Both the position numbers and the translations under genes were made by a program. 64,000 bases of DNA, from positions 1,304,501-1,368,500 of the forward strand of contig CM034132.1 in NCBI GenBank assembly GCA_019914995.1, read 5' to 3'. The notes under the pieces are model-generated. The model saw only the letters and a program-made list of their open reading frames with translations, was not told where the DNA came from and searched no databases. The number at the start of each line of letters is the position of its first letter. Position 1 is the first letter of the stretch. Source of the DNA: Acanthochlamys bracteata (lineage: Eukaryota > Streptophyta > Magnoliopsida > Pandanales > Velloziaceae). This document shows positions 1-13,082 of this stretch, piece by piece.

Positions 1-887
1 CTTGGTTGCACTAAAGTGACTTTCTGAGAAGTGAGTTTCTGGGTAGTGACTTATTGGAAGTGAGTGCAATTCTGGTGTTTGGTTCTTCTTGGAAGTGAAA
101 GTGACTTTTCGTGTTTGGTTGTTTATGGCAATGAAAAAGTGATAGTAACTTTTATTTATTCTTTGAGAAGTCCTGAAAGCGAGTTTCTAGAAAGCGAGTA
201 GGAAGTGCGGTTTATTCGGCCGGAATTTGTCCATAAAACAAACACAGGAAGTGAGTGGAAAGTGAGTTTCACCCGCATTTCCTTTACTGTACTGTATCAT
301 GTATCCTGATATCTGGTTATCTGCATTTCTTTTGCTCCCTATTGTCCAGGTGGTGAGTTTGCCATTTGTCAGTTTTCTTTTGGGAAGCATATGTTATGGC
401 ATTGAATTTGGAGTTCTCCTTTCATTTCTTATAGTTAAATAAAATGGCATGTAATAAGTATGCATATAGCTTTCGAGAGACTTTATTAGCTATAATTAAA
501 GTAATAGAGTTTGCAGGAACTGGTTTGCAAATACAAACTGCATCTTTGGTTAATTGGCAGTTGATAAATAAGAATCTTGTGCACACAAAGCATCGCAAAC
601 TTCCCTGTTGAAACTTAATTAGGCGCTTTCTTTATTATGGACATAAAAGTATGGCTTATAATGTGTAATGTTCAAAAATGTTATCTGTAGAGTAGCTTGA
701 CTATTTTGGTTAGTTTGCCTGAACTTCATCCTATGCACAGTGTTAGATGATTAACATCTTATTTCAGGAGCAATCAACTTGTTGAAGTGAATATAACTTC
801 TAATGACTTTTCTGATATTATGCAGCTGAATGTTTTTCATGGAGAATGATTACCTTACAATTATTATTAAATATTTTGACACTTCAG
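1..887. other. Presumed DCL3 intron sequence
   Basis: This should be intronic, since the following exon (888) starts in mid-codon. It is AT-rich and carries a small TIR element (111-245) surrounded by irregular repeats of GAAGTGAGTTTC type. A short open stretch at about 768-829, after a TTTCAG acceptor-like site, could be another exon, but its possible donor does not give the phase needed by the exon at 888, so I do not call it. Confidence 0.5.
111..245. repeat. Short TIR element (MITE-like)
   Basis: The left end GTGTTTGGTTGTTTATGG (111-128) is matched in inverted form by CCATAAAACAAACAC (231-245), with a 2-base indel. The 135-bp unit has no coding capacity. Flanking sequence (13-110, 246-270) repeats the words AAGTGA and GAAGTGAGTTTC, so there may be nested or decayed copies. 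A MITE is the likely class; the superfamily is unknown. Confidence 0.5.
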
Positions 888-2458
888 ATTATACAAATAG
901 CCTGAAGACAGAGCAAGATTGTGCAGTGGCACTCAAGTTGGGATTTCTTTCTCCTAAACTGTATGAGTTGGTTAGAATTTTTGAATCTTTTTGGTAAGTT
1001 AATGATTCTGAAACACTTAATTGTGCAATGCAGTCTATGCATCGATAAGTTAACTGTTATATGGATTTCTCTTTTTTGAAGGATGTCCAAGCAAAAAGCT
1101 TGTCTTATATTTGTGGAACGAATTATCACAGCAAAAGTAATGGATAGATTTTTCAAGAAGATCCCATATTTATCACACCTTGTTGTTTCCTACCTTACTG
1201 GAGGGAGTTCTTCAATGGATGCACTGACACAAAAGGAACAAAAGGAGACTCTGAATCTATTTCGTTCTCGGAAGGTGTGTTTAATATTGCAAGTTATTTC
1301 AAAATAATGTTAACTAATCAGGTTTTAGTAGTTAACAGTTAAGATCTTTTATGCAGGTTAATCTACTGTTTACAACTGATGTGGCTGAGGAAGGCCTAGA
1401 TATTCCAGACTGTTCATTTGTTGTCCGTTTTGATTTACCAAGAACTGTTCGGAGCTACATACAATCACGTGGGCGGGCTCGCCAACTTGATTCACATTAT
1501 GTTGTTATGCTTGAACGGTACTATTGTCTATTTAGACATCTTTACATTCAATATGTATGCTTTGAAGGAATTCGTGGTTTTATGGAATCACATCCTTCAA
1601 CATTTTGTGCCCATAAATCAGATGAATCTCTTAAAATATCTTGGTCAAATTGACTTTGTAATATTATGCAAAATTTGATGTCTAAGTATAGAAGTTTGTA
1701 GTTGACTTATTGTTGACATACTGTGCTTATATTGAAATTGCAGAGGAAATATGCAACAGAGAGAGTTGCTGTTTGATATAATTCATAGCAAGAAGTTGAT
1801 GATGGATAATGCAACAAACCGCGATCCGGATTCAAGCATTTCAGAAATAAATTTCGAAGAGAACTTTTATCGTGTTGAGTCAACTGGTGCAATTGTTACC
1901 TTAAATTCAAGCGTCAAACTTGTCCACCGATATTGCGACAAACTTCCTAGGAATCAGTAAGTGTTTTCTTTAAAGTTTTTTGTGCTGGACTCACTTTCGT
2001 TACTCCTTGTATCCTGTTCTTTTCAACATCTTGTCATTTATTTCTTTTCTACAGATGCTCTACGACAAAACCCAAGTTTGAATTTTCTGTGCATGATGGA
2101 TCTTTTGAATGTACATTAAGCTTGCCTCCTAATGCTGCATTACAAAAATTAGTGGGGCCACTCCATCAAAGCTCGCATATTGCAAAGCAACTCACATGCC
2201 TGAACGCATGCAAAGAATTGCACAAGCTAGGAGCTCTCAGTGACCATCTTTTTCCATTCATTGAAGAATCTTTTGAAAAAGGGACTGTTCACAAGGCTCG
2301 TGAAACAGCAGCTTCTCAAGCTGGTAGGTTAGTTTTAAATTTTGTTTCGTCAATAGTATTTTGGAACTTGTCATGAAAACCAAAAAAAGATTTATTCATT
2401 TAGAAAGAAATAGGAAAAGCAATTAATATTTGAAGCCTGCTATGCAGGGATGGTGATG

Positions 2459-2489
<31 letters not shown>

Positions 2490-5400
2490 TAAATAGAACA
2501 GCAAAGTAAGCGTTTGTCTCTTCTTGCAATGGATTTTTGTTTCTAGAATTTGTTCAGACATAGTAATGCTTTCCAACTTTCTTTGATTCTGAAAAGCTGC
2601 AAAGCATGTCACTTAGTGAAGTGCTTCTTATGGCTCATGCAATGATTGATGTTTACCAGTATTTATTTTGCTTTTCTCAATTGGCCGGAGATAATGTGTG
2701 AACTGGTTTTTTATATAGCAATTTTTATCCTTCAAATATGCTTGTGTCACTTGCTGGTATACATACTGAGCGATTTTTTTGGGACTGTTCTCCCAGGAAC
2801 TACAAAAAGAAAGGAACTGCATGGCTCTATGCAGTGCCAAGGTTTGTCAGGAACGTGGGCAAATAATGAAGGTGCTGTCACCTTGCAGGGATACAAATTA
2901 AGTTTTGCATGTGATCAAGTTATCTGGGACAATTCATCTTTTGTTCTATTAATTGATGCTGCACTGGACGATGATGTTGGCCATGTGAAGATGGATCTTA
3001 ACTTGGTGGAGAAGGTGGTACAAGCTTCTGTATATCCATGTGGTCAAATTAGGCTGGATGCAGAGCAGGTATGTTCAAAATTTTTGTGTTTCCATTTCTT
3101 TTTTTAATGCTTAAGGTGTTGATTTCTATTAGGTGGAACAAGCAAAACTTTTCCAGGAGTTTTTCTTTAATGGATTGTTTGGGAAATTGTTCACTGGTTC
3201 CAAAGAACAGAGGAAATTCATCCTCATGCCAAACAATAGGATATCATGGAGTGCTTCAAACATGTATCTCCTATTGCCTCTTGGTCCTCTTACTGAAGGT
3301 TGTACTGGAATTAGCATTTATTGGGAAGTTATACACGCTGCAGTTTCTGTAGTGGACTTTATGAAATGTATTTATTCTTCAGGAGCTGATATTTTTAGAT
3401 TTTCTACCCAAAAGTTATTAGAAAGTGTATCTGGTGAGTATGAGGCAATTCATATGGCAAACAAGCTTGTAAAGCGTGAGAGTGTAGAAAACATGGTGGT
3501 TTTAGCTATACATACAGGGAAGATCTATACCGTAATGGAAGTTACAGATTCATTGGCTGATTCCCCATTTGACGGGAATAATGATAAATCTGCACCTGTT
3601 TATTCCACTTATTCCGAATTTTTTAACCGAAAGTAGGTTTTTAGCCCTTTTACCTTTTGTTTAGGTTTTATATATTAGTAACGTCTTTTTACATACTGAT
3701 TTATTGCTTAATCAGGTATGGTATTGTGCTGCAATATCCTGGACAACCTCTATTCTTGGTAAAACATAGTCATAATCCCTACAACCTTCTCTCCTCAGCA
3801 AGTAAACCTGGAGGTATAACTCTCTAATTCTCTGGATTATCTGTCTGGATGTTAGAATAGTTTCATATTGTGTAAATGTTCAAAATAGATGGTTTCATCT
3901 GTTTACATGCTTATCTGTATGTGAAATGAATATGAATGCATATGTCCATACATGTGCTGGTAGTATGTTCTTGCTTATGTACATTCAGTACTAATAGAGT
4001 ATGTTTGCTTGTCTATAGGTTCTATATCAAGTCTTAGATTGTTAGATATCAAGGCTCTATGACATCCAGGTTAACAGAATATGTAAAATTTTAAAATATT
4101 ATATTAGGACTATAAGTTAAATCCAACTAGTCTACTGGAAAAAATATGATGTAAGATGGGTCTAGTTCATTTTCATAGTACTTGTGGATTAAATGATGTG
4201 TACGAAAAGTGAGCTTTGCAAGTGAAACTGACGCAATTTGTATTGTTTAAAGGACTTAATTCAATAAATATTGCATTATAGATTATTTTTGCCAAAAATT
4301 GGATCACTTTCCATGTTTACAATAATCACACTGGTTTTTGTTGTTTAGGTGGTTCTGCTAATAATAAGTTGGTGCAAAAGCAAGTCAGCTGTGTCCATAT
4401 GCCTCCCGAGCTCTTAGTCCAGATTGATATCCCATTGCATACCATGAAATCATTTTATTTGCTGCCTTCTATGATGCACCGTTTAGAAACCCTGATGCTT
4501 GCCAGCCAGTTGAGGAGAGAGATTGCGATTCTTCCTGCAAATTCTCCCATGTCTAGTTCTCTGGTACGCATATTTTCTGTCCGAGCAAAATTGTCTTTCT
4601 TAGTTTATAGTAATATTAATTTGGTCTAAAATGCCTTGGCTGCTCAGATTTTAGAAGCAATTACAACACTAAGATGTTGTGAAGTCTTTTCGTTGGAACG
4701 CCTGGAACTTTTGGGCGATTCAGTTTTAAAATATGCCGTAACCTGCTACATTTATATGAGATATCCTGAAGAGAACGAAGCTCAGATGTCTGACCGTAGG
4801 TCAAAGATGGTTTGTAATGCTACATTACATAAGTTGGGAATGGGACGCAACTTGCAGGTACTTCTTCCTTTGCTTAAATCTGTATCAAGATATTTAGGTT
4901 GTGTAAGTATTATTCGTAGTCAATGTATTCATTTAGTTGCATCTTTAGTTTAGAACGATTACATCCCTGTTGACATAGAACGACAACTGCAATTCCTGAA
5001 CAAATCCTACATTAAGTCTTTATGGGAATGTTTGGCTAACTTCTGATAAACTGGTAAAGGAAGTTACTTCTTGATAAAATTTATTGATTATAGAAAGTAT
5101 TACTTGAGTATTGCAAGGTTCTTAGATACACATTAGAAAATTTAGTGTGGCATTTGGTTGAGTTTTTGGTCTCAGGACACTTTAAGACTTGCTCTTAAAC
5201 CAAGGGGAATGTAGCGATCATATTATTTAGCCTAATAACACCTTTTCTCTTTTGCCGTAGGGTTATATACGTGATGCTGCTTTTGATCCACGCCGATGGG
5301 TTGCTCCTGGACAAGTGACAGTACATCCTGTGCCTTGCAATTGTGGAGCTGATACGTCTAAAGTTCCAATGAGAATTAGTTGTGAAGATAAAGATAAATC

Positions 5401-7854
5401 TATCATTATCGGAAAGGCATGCGATGAAGGGCATCGATGGGTATGCTCTAAGACGATATCCGACTGTCTTGAGGCTTTATTAGGTGCATATTACATTGGT
5501 GGTGGGTTACAAAGTGCAGTTGCTTTACTGAAATGGTTTGGCATGGATGTTGGTTTTGAGTGTACATTGATGGAAGAAGTCATTCATAAAGCGGGAATGT
5601 GGAGTTATCTGCCAAAAATTGATGAGATTGAAGTATTGGAAACTAAACTGAATTATATGTTCACCGTAAAGGGTCTTTTACTGGAGGCGATAACTCATCC
5701 TTCTCTGCGAAAACTAGGGACCAACTATTGCTATCAGGTAGTAATCATTAAGTTTTTTATAAAAATACAATAAAGTAGCAATTATGTGATGGGCTTACTT
5801 TTGAAATTCACTTCAGCGGCTTGAATTTCTTGGTGATGCTGCACTAGACATTCTTATTACATGGCATCTATATAATTTCTACAAAGAAGTTGATCCTGGG
5901 GAGTTGACTGATCTAAGATCTGCTTCAGTTAATAATGAAAATTTTGCTCAAGTTGCTATCAGACACAAGCTTCAGATACATCTTCAACATGCTTCTGATC
6001 TACTTTATGAGCAAATCTCTGAGTATGTTAAAACAATGGAATTGTTACAAACTGATAAGAGCCTTCTATCCTCAAGTGGTCCGCTTAAGGGGCCAAAGGT
6101 AATATCTATTCTTCTGACGGCCTGTTTCATGATCCACGAGTAGTAGTTTCTGACATATCTCTGTAGGTTATTGTGCTGTCTAAGAAAACATTTTAATCTC
6201 ATTTTTCTTTGTTATGCTTGTATATCTGATTAGTGTGCTGTGTTTTGTGATCTAGGCATAATCTGATTAGTGCACTGTGGCTTTTGTTATCTAGGCTCTC
6301 GGAGACCTGGTAGAAAGCATAGTGGCAGCAATACTCATTGACTCTAAGCTTGATCTAGATAGAGTATGGGAAATTTTTGAGCCACTTCTTTCACCTATGG
6401 TAACACCTGAAAGTCTCGAGTTAGCCCCTCTACGTGAATTGCTTGAGTTATGTGGTCGCCATGGTTACTTTCTTAACACAAAGATCAGTGAGAGGGGAGA
6501 AATGGTTGTTGCTGAACTCGAAATACAGCTCGAAGATGTTCTATTGGCCAGGAGAGGATGCGATAAGAGTAGAAAGGCTGCAAAAGGGCAGGCTGCTTTC
6601 TTTTTGTTGAAGGACCTTGAGGTATGCGCATTAGACTCAGGCTGCGTGATTTTTACTATTTGACTTGAGCATAATGATTTTTGGAATCTTAGTCCTTACT
6701 TATTACTAATCATACTATGGTAGTTATAATTTCCCTAGGTTTTCTGTTTTAAGAAAAACAGCTAGATGCAAACTTAATGGACATATATTTTTGTTTCATT
6801 AGAGTCGAGGATTACACCATTCTACCAATGCCACAAGAAAGAGATGGCATGAAGAACAAGCTGGTGATTGGTCCTCTACACAGGGAGTTGATGTATCTAT
6901 TCCTTCAAAAGAATTGAATATCTACAAATCTAGAAAAAAATCCAACTCAAAATCCACTACTTCTCCAGGTATTTAATGTACTCGTATGAAAAAAGTAGTG
7001 AATATGCTAGTCAACACAATGTACTATTTGAATGCATATTTCTTGGCCACTCTTATTTAAACTGTTACCAAATGCATATTTGAATGCATCTGCCTAGTGC
7101 TCCTTCTTGATTTCGTTGTTTTTAATTTTCTAGGTCAACTTAGCATGGTAGGTGGATTGTGTTTAGGTACCAATTTCACACTGAATACAGCTTGGGTACT
7201 TATCTTGAAGTTAAGTTTGTAGGCATTGATGAACATAATATGTTCATCAGGACTTATCGTGTTTCCAAGTAAATTATCGTTCATCATATAGCTCAGGAAT
7301 AATTTCTCTTCTCTTTATAGTTTGTGTTCATTAGATACTAGTACATGTCTCATTCATGCGGTTAATGATCCTTGTTTATTTTCAACATAACCAAAGTTAA
7401 GCCGTTTATGAATTACACAGCTTGATCGACCTAACTCAGTTTAGTCATGTAGTGAATGCGGTTCAGCTTACTGTCAAAAGAGCAAAAGGAGGACCTCGGA
7501 TGGCACTATATGATCTTTGCAAGAAGTCACGCTGGGTAGTGCCCAAGTTTGATTCAGAACCCATTTCCAGGTTTGCTAAAAGTCACTTGTAACATAAGAT
7601 TGTTCTGAGGAAATTTGTTTACTTCATGGCTTGTGCTAATGACTGCTATATTTCTCTTTTTACTCTCCAGCGTTAATGGTTCTGTTCAGATCAACAGATT
7701 CGTGTCAAGCGTAACTGCGCATTTACCTAATTTTACCACCATCAGGAGTACAGGAGAGGAGTGCTTAGACAAAAAGAGTTCACAGGATTCAGCAGCACTT
7801 GCTATTCTCTATGAACTTGAAAAAGCAGGGAATTGTATAATCCAGGAGATCTAA
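888..7854 (+). CDS. DCL3: Dicer-like 3 (DCL3), 5'-truncated by the window edge
   Basis: Exons: 888-993, 1082-1274, 1357-1517, 1744-1956, 2055-2323, 2797-3068, 3133-3632, 3716-3813, 4349-4563, 4648-4857, 5261-5737, 5817-6098, 6295-6621, 6803-6968, 7134-7147, 7440-7570, 7671-7854, giving 1271 codons plus stop in one frame. In order they encode helicase-C with motif VI QSRGRAR, the Dicer dimerisation (DUF283) domain, a PAZ region starting near KRKELHG, RNase IIIa ([13 protein letters not shown], later DCLEA), RNase IIIb ([17 protein letters not shown]) and dsRNA-binding segments (from PLREL, and [13 protein letters not shown]). Both acidic catalytic sets are present. The PAZ start, the pattern through RNase III and the C-terminal end fit DCL3 better than DCL1, DCL2 or DCL4. 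DCL3 is known to cut dsRNA into 24-nt siRNAs for RNA-directed DNA methylation in the nucleus. The DExD helicase half lies upstream. The 14-nt exon is inferred from frame. AATAAA occurs at 8093. Confidence 0.93.
2459..2482. repeat. (CT)n microsatellite in a DCL3 intron
   Basis: About 12 CT units lie in the intron 2324-2796, followed by a CT-rich tract. Confidence 0.9.
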
Positions 7855-8399
7855 GTTGCGGCTTCATACAGCATCTATAGCTTTGTTTCTTGGCATTTCC
7901 CATTAGCCAGATGTTACTCTTTGCCCTTCGTCTGCTGTATTTATACAATATATGTATTTTATAGGAAATTAGATGCAAGTTAGGTGTAGATTAGTTCTAT
8001 TACTTGTGTTAAACAGATCAGATGGCTATTGCATATTTGCATGTCTTAGTGGTCGTGCTGCCATTGCAGGCAAGGACATTGTAAAACTCAAAATAAAACT
8101 ATTTAAATTAATTGTTCGACATACGAGAAGCAGACATCTTCACTCTTGAGAATTCGTACCGGGAAACAGATATTTTGGGTTGCTGATCCCAAAATCGAGT
8201 TTGTACCATAATGGGGGTATGAACATCAAAACAAGTCTACCGTATGATTTTAAAATGTTTTTAAATGTTACAAAGTTTCAATTTTGCTTGGTGCTAGGGA
8301 AAATTGACATTAAAATCATATGTCAATGGATACAATGTAAATTTGTTGATGGGAATCTAATTGAATTAAACTTCAACACCTTGTGAGAGAATTCAATTT
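7855..8399. other. Convergent spacer between DCL3 and the methyltransferase gene
   Basis: These 545 bp separate the two stop codons. They should hold both 3' UTRs and poly(A) signals, for example AATAAA at 8093-8098 on the + strand. I see no other gene. Confidence 0.7.
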
Positions 8400-11300
8400 C
8401 TATTTCTTTTTGAACAGGTAATGCGAAACCATCCACTCTTCTCCGTTGTTGTAACCAAAGAGTTCTGCCACTGAAATGAAGAACGTTCTCCAATAAGCAG
8501 TCCATTTGGTGGCTGAATCCTTGCCGTATGTTGATTCCATTATTAGACGTACAGCAGCGGAGGTCCTATCCATTCTTTTGAGCCATTCTTCACTGCATGA
8601 AGCCATCGATGTTCTTAGATATTAATCAGCTCACTATAATTTTATTAATTTCATTCCCCTGCTCAAAGTAATAACTGCATTCTGGGTATGTTGATGCATC
8701 AAATCACAAGCATCTAAACACAACCATATCTGTGACTGGACCTCAATTTTACAGATTCAGTTCCAAATACTCCCAAATCTAGTAAAGGATACTTTAGATG
8801 TTTACATATCTTTGTACATTTTCACAATGATGGATCAATTACATGTAACGAATCAGTTTTCTAATATCAGGTAAAGAATGTGCACATGATTGCATGATTT
8901 GAAAATAACTAAATGCTGTGAGCATGCAGGGCACTTGTTAAGGTAATTTTGAAGTATCTGCCAAGCAGCAATAAGATTGAATTGCAGTCAATCAGATCAT
9001 AATAGATGCCATTTATTAAATGTATACCTTGTCCTTGCATAATGCATTCCATTTACAAGCCAATGATCGACCACTGAAACATCATCCTACATCCAGAGAA
9101 GATTCACCTCAAAAGACTTTCAATGCGAGATACAAAATAAACAAGGTAGGAGGAATTCACTTTGCAAGAGTTTGTATTAGTTTGCTACTTGAGAGAAGAC
9201 TCTAGTTGCAGCTAAGCATCTTATCTTTCCTGCGTAGATCTCTTAGGTTGCAGGTAAAGAGGTTTAGCATTGAACAGTGAACTTAAAATTAGATCTAAAA
9301 TCGAGAGCAGCAAAGACAAAGACACAGATATTGCACAAAGATATTAACATAAAACTTTGGCCACACATGAGGTTGTAAAATGCATTTATATGTGCTATGC
9401 TAATAATGCTCTACAGCCTCTTCTTTAGTTACAGAACCAGATGTATTTGCTTACTGGCACCGCACCAGGGTTGCTTGGGCATGCTTTTCTTGTGAGTTTA
9501 ACGAGACATCCTTTTATAAAATAAGTCTGAAGGACAGGGGAGGTTGGTGTCTTAGTAGCTGCCTTGGGCTGGCATGAAAATTTTCAATCTTGAAACTTAA
9601 CAAGAGCTGTTTAATATTTAAGATGATTAAGGCTGTCAACAAACCACCTTATACACTATTTATGTAAATGGACAAGCACCAGGTGTGGCCCTTCAAAAAC
9701 TGTACACTATCAATTTGAATTATTAAGAATAAAAAAGGACAAACTTCATGCGGTAAAACAACCTGTAAATAACAATGCAAATTCATGAAGATGCAGAATG
9801 TGGAGTATTATTTACAAAATTAACCTGAAAATAGAGAAGCAGGTTTGCAGAAGGCATCGTCCCTCCTGTGAAGAAGTATCTTGTAATCCAGTCATCTTCA
9901 TTTGTATCCTATAAGAGAATATGATGCCCATCAATGATGCTTGAGAGAAAACTGAATTCTTGATGATACTATAACAATAGAACATTGTTATGCTAGCTTG
10001 ATGCCAACATTTTGTCTGCCTTTGAGAATTAAATACCAGAGTCCAGTAACGCTATCATACTTAGGGAAGAAATTACTTAGGTTCAACGACAAGAAAATCT
10101 CCAAACTTTCAAGGACCACATCAACCACTATAGCTAAGTAAGATCAATAAGACAGTACACAAGGAGTACCTCAAAATGATAGGCCAATGTTTTGTGGCAG
10201 AAATAATGAATAAAAAGAAGGGAATCTTGCTTCATCCACAAAGAAATCTTCTTCAGGAGGTCCTTATAGTTCTTCATGTGCTGTAAGAAAGACATGACAC
10301 CTGATTTCAAAACTTAACTCTGACAAATGCAATATTCATTTGAAGATTATTGCAAATCTCCTACCTCAAACATCTCTATAGATATAATTCGATCGAAAGT
10401 ATCCTCCATTTCAAATTTTCTGATATCAGCAACAATTATCTTTAAGTTAGTAACCTTGAGATCCCTGTAAATTGACATTCATCATTCTTTCAGTAGATAG
10501 CCTAACTTGGGAGACAACAAAAAGAACTTAGGGAATCATAGATTGTATAAATCAATAACAATTAAGGGAGTAAGATTTAGTGGTTAGTAGAAATTTTCCT
10601 TATTTTGTTGCTTCCTGATTTCGTGTTACAAAGATAACATGATGCAATATTCACTTTGAACAGGGGGAGACAATAGGAACGAAGTATGTTTATCCATCAA
10701 ATGCAGACTGACATTAAAGCGGAGAGGAAGAAGTAAGCACTAAAGTTTTTCTGCAGCCAAATAGTCAGTATCTCCTCACTTACCTGCATCGCTCATCAAT
10801 GAAAGCCTTCTGTGTAGTTGAATTGCATACTCCTGTGATGGTGCTACTAGGATATTTCTTTGCTAGATGTAACGACAATGATCCCCAGCCGCATCCAACA
10901 TCAAGTATAGTCTGGTCATCTCTGATTTGTGCTCTCTCGCAATACAGCTCTAACATAGCATGCTCGGCATTCTCTAATGTGCATGACTTGCTCTCAAAGT
11001 AGCAACAGCTGAAGAACATTGAGAACATGCTCTATCTCAGTCAAAATAGAGGATGGTTGAGTAAAATCAAAACCTCAGGATACAAGGACTACCACTAACT
11101 ACTCACTTGCATAGTAAGACACACCATACAAATGAAAAAAAGTGCAATTTTCTATTTCAGACTCCATTTTCACCTCAATGTACTGAATATCCTTAAAAAG
11201 TTGTATTAGTCTCTTCTTCGCGGTATGCTGAGTGCACCAAACAAGGCGATCTATAATTGAAAATGTAGTAACGCTCTTCTTGTTCAGCTTACATTACAGT

Positions 11301-12422
11301 ATATAATACCGAGAAGTCAGTTAAAGCCAAATCCTCTACTTCTAAGATATGCATAGAGTCAGAATATTAACCCATAGACAAAGCCTGTAAATGAGTTTGT
11401 GATACTTAGACATTCCAAGAGGTAGACATATCTCGGACACAGTAATATACCATGCAAGAAATGACATTTAGTTAAAGCATCTGTCGGACAGAGTAGAAAT
11501 GTAGTAAATAGCTATTGGATTTATATTGCAAAATGTTGTGAGAAAGTCCACCTGTATTTGAGATTCTTTCCAAGAACTAGGTTGAAAAATGCAGTCGGTA
11601 ACTCATAATGCTGTGATTTTGCTTTGTCTGTTTCAATGGCTATAGGCATTTGTTCAAGAGCTGTAAGAAAAAAAATTTGAAAAGGTATGGTCAAACGACT
11701 CAAACCTAAGGTCTCGAGAAGCATTTAACTTCTACTATCCTTTCTTTTAACAGATCTTACTAGCCTACTTAACATTTGCAAATATGAGGCTGAAATTATC
11801 AGTTACAAATCAATCTAGCAAGGAACGGATTCAGCTAACAGGTATGTCATTGTCCAATTTATCTGATGTTACAGGAGACTCATTTACAAAAATAGTAATT
11901 TTATTGAACTTGCATTTAACATGAATGTCTTGAAATATCTTTAGTGGGACAACAACAAGAAACTCTTCTACAGTATTTTCCGCAATTTTCTTAACAACAT
12001 TTTGTGTCGCCCAGTACGAAATTTTTTAATTTGACTCAAGATATATATTATTAACCAGCTCGTACCCCATTGCACGCCAATGCAACATACTCCTCTACAT
12101 AACAAAAGATTCGATTTTTATTAAGGATAAACAATCTCACCATAGATTAAAAGCTTCTTGAAACAATTTGAACAGATAAACTCAACAATATTACAGGAAA
12201 TGAAAAGGAATAAAGTCAGTAATGTTATCACTAACATTTTTTAAATCGAAGGAGTTGCTGAAGCTGGAGTGAAGCGGATGGTTGATAACCAAGCCGGAGT
12301 CGTGCGGCGAGAAGGAACCGTGTGAGGCGGCGTACGACGGCGTCCGGCAACAGATTCCTCTCTAGCACCGCCAGCGTTATCTTCACCGCCGCATCGTACG
12401 GCAACTGCAGCAAGCTCTCCAT
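8400..12422 (-). CDS. Cyclopropane-fatty-acid synthase / (S)-coclaurine N-methyltransferase-like protein
   Basis: Eight exons on the minus strand: 12422-12236, 11660-11552, 11008-10784, 10464-10365, 10280-10170, 9908-9825, 9086-9028, 8592-8400, giving 355 residues, the usual length of plant coclaurine N-methyltransferase-like proteins. The SAM-binding motif I ILDVGCGWG is at residues 133-141. Other family blocks are KSQHYELP, EMFEHMKNY, FFTGGTMPSANLL and the C-terminal NNGEEWMVSHYLFKKK. The start MESLLQLPYD fits the family N-terminus; an in-frame ATG at 12536 would add a basic extension and is less likely. The fold transfers a methyl group from S-adenosylmethionine. Homologues exist in plants that make no benzylisoquinoline alkaloids, so the name should not be read as proof of coclaurine as substrate. 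It is divergent from the gene at 13711. Confidence 0.92.
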
Positions 12423-12678
12423 TCTTGTCCCTCTCCTCGTCCTCTTCTTTCTTTTATCACTACCGACTGTTACTCTGCCAAAAATGGTAACAGAACTACC
12501 AAAATAAAATCTATTTGTCTTATTTGCAAATCTCAATCCACTAAAATCCCAAAAGGGTATCTACTGGTTTAATTGTGCAATATAATTCAGTAACTATATT
12601 AAGAGATTAGTTTGGTCTGTTAGCGACATTGCTAAATTTGTATTTATTGGTCTATTTATGCATAATATATGTGAACTC

Positions 12679-12706
12679 TACTACCACGGCAGATGACGTG
12701 GTAGTA
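12679..12706. promoter_or_regulatory. Perfect 10-bp inverted repeat containing TGACGTGG
   Basis: Arms TACTACCACG and CGTGGTAGTA are separated by 8 bp. The ACGT core with flanking TG and GG matches C/G-box hybrid bZIP sites. It is placed about 260 bp upstream of the methyltransferase ATG. Confidence 0.45.
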
Positions 12707-12839
12707 TTGAAGCCAGCGAACAAACAGCATCAAGGTTTGACTTTGTTAGCCCAGCCCAGTTATAATTAAAAATGGGCTTCTCTCATATGGGCTTGGACAA
12801 TGTTGTACGGTCTGTTATGCTTTTTCTTTCAGGTTAAAT

Positions 12840-13082
12840 AACTAATGCTCTTAGTAGCTACTTTTAAATTTTTTTTCATTTTATATTTTTTAATATATAT
12901 TTTATAAATATTTAAAAAATTTATTTAAAAATTTAGATAGTGTAAAAATTTTTATATAATAAAATTTTTTTATTATATATTTTTATTATTTTTTAAAAGT
13001 AAAAAAAATAAAATTTATTTAAAAAAGATAAAATATTTTTTATTAAAAATTTTTTTATTTAATAAGTAATTCCAAAACACAC
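12840..13082 (+). repeat. AT-rich MITE-like element, copy A
   Basis: About 240 bp of A/T sequence share an ordered set of blocks (TTTATAAATATTTA, AAATTTATTTAAAAATTTAG, TTTTTATTATTTTTTAA, AGTAAAAAAAATA) with the copies at 28621 (inverted), 54344 and 61150. Its ends are degraded relative to the 54344 copy. No coding capacity. Confidence 0.55.

Noticed and set aside
768..829. Possible extra DCL3 exon
   Set aside because: It has an acceptor-like start and an open frame, but the only donor-like end gives a phase that conflicts with the exon at 888.
888..7854. Assignment of the Dicer gene as DCL2 or DCL4
   Set aside because: The PAZ start, the spacing through the RNase III domains and the C-terminal dsRNA-binding end fit DCL3 better.
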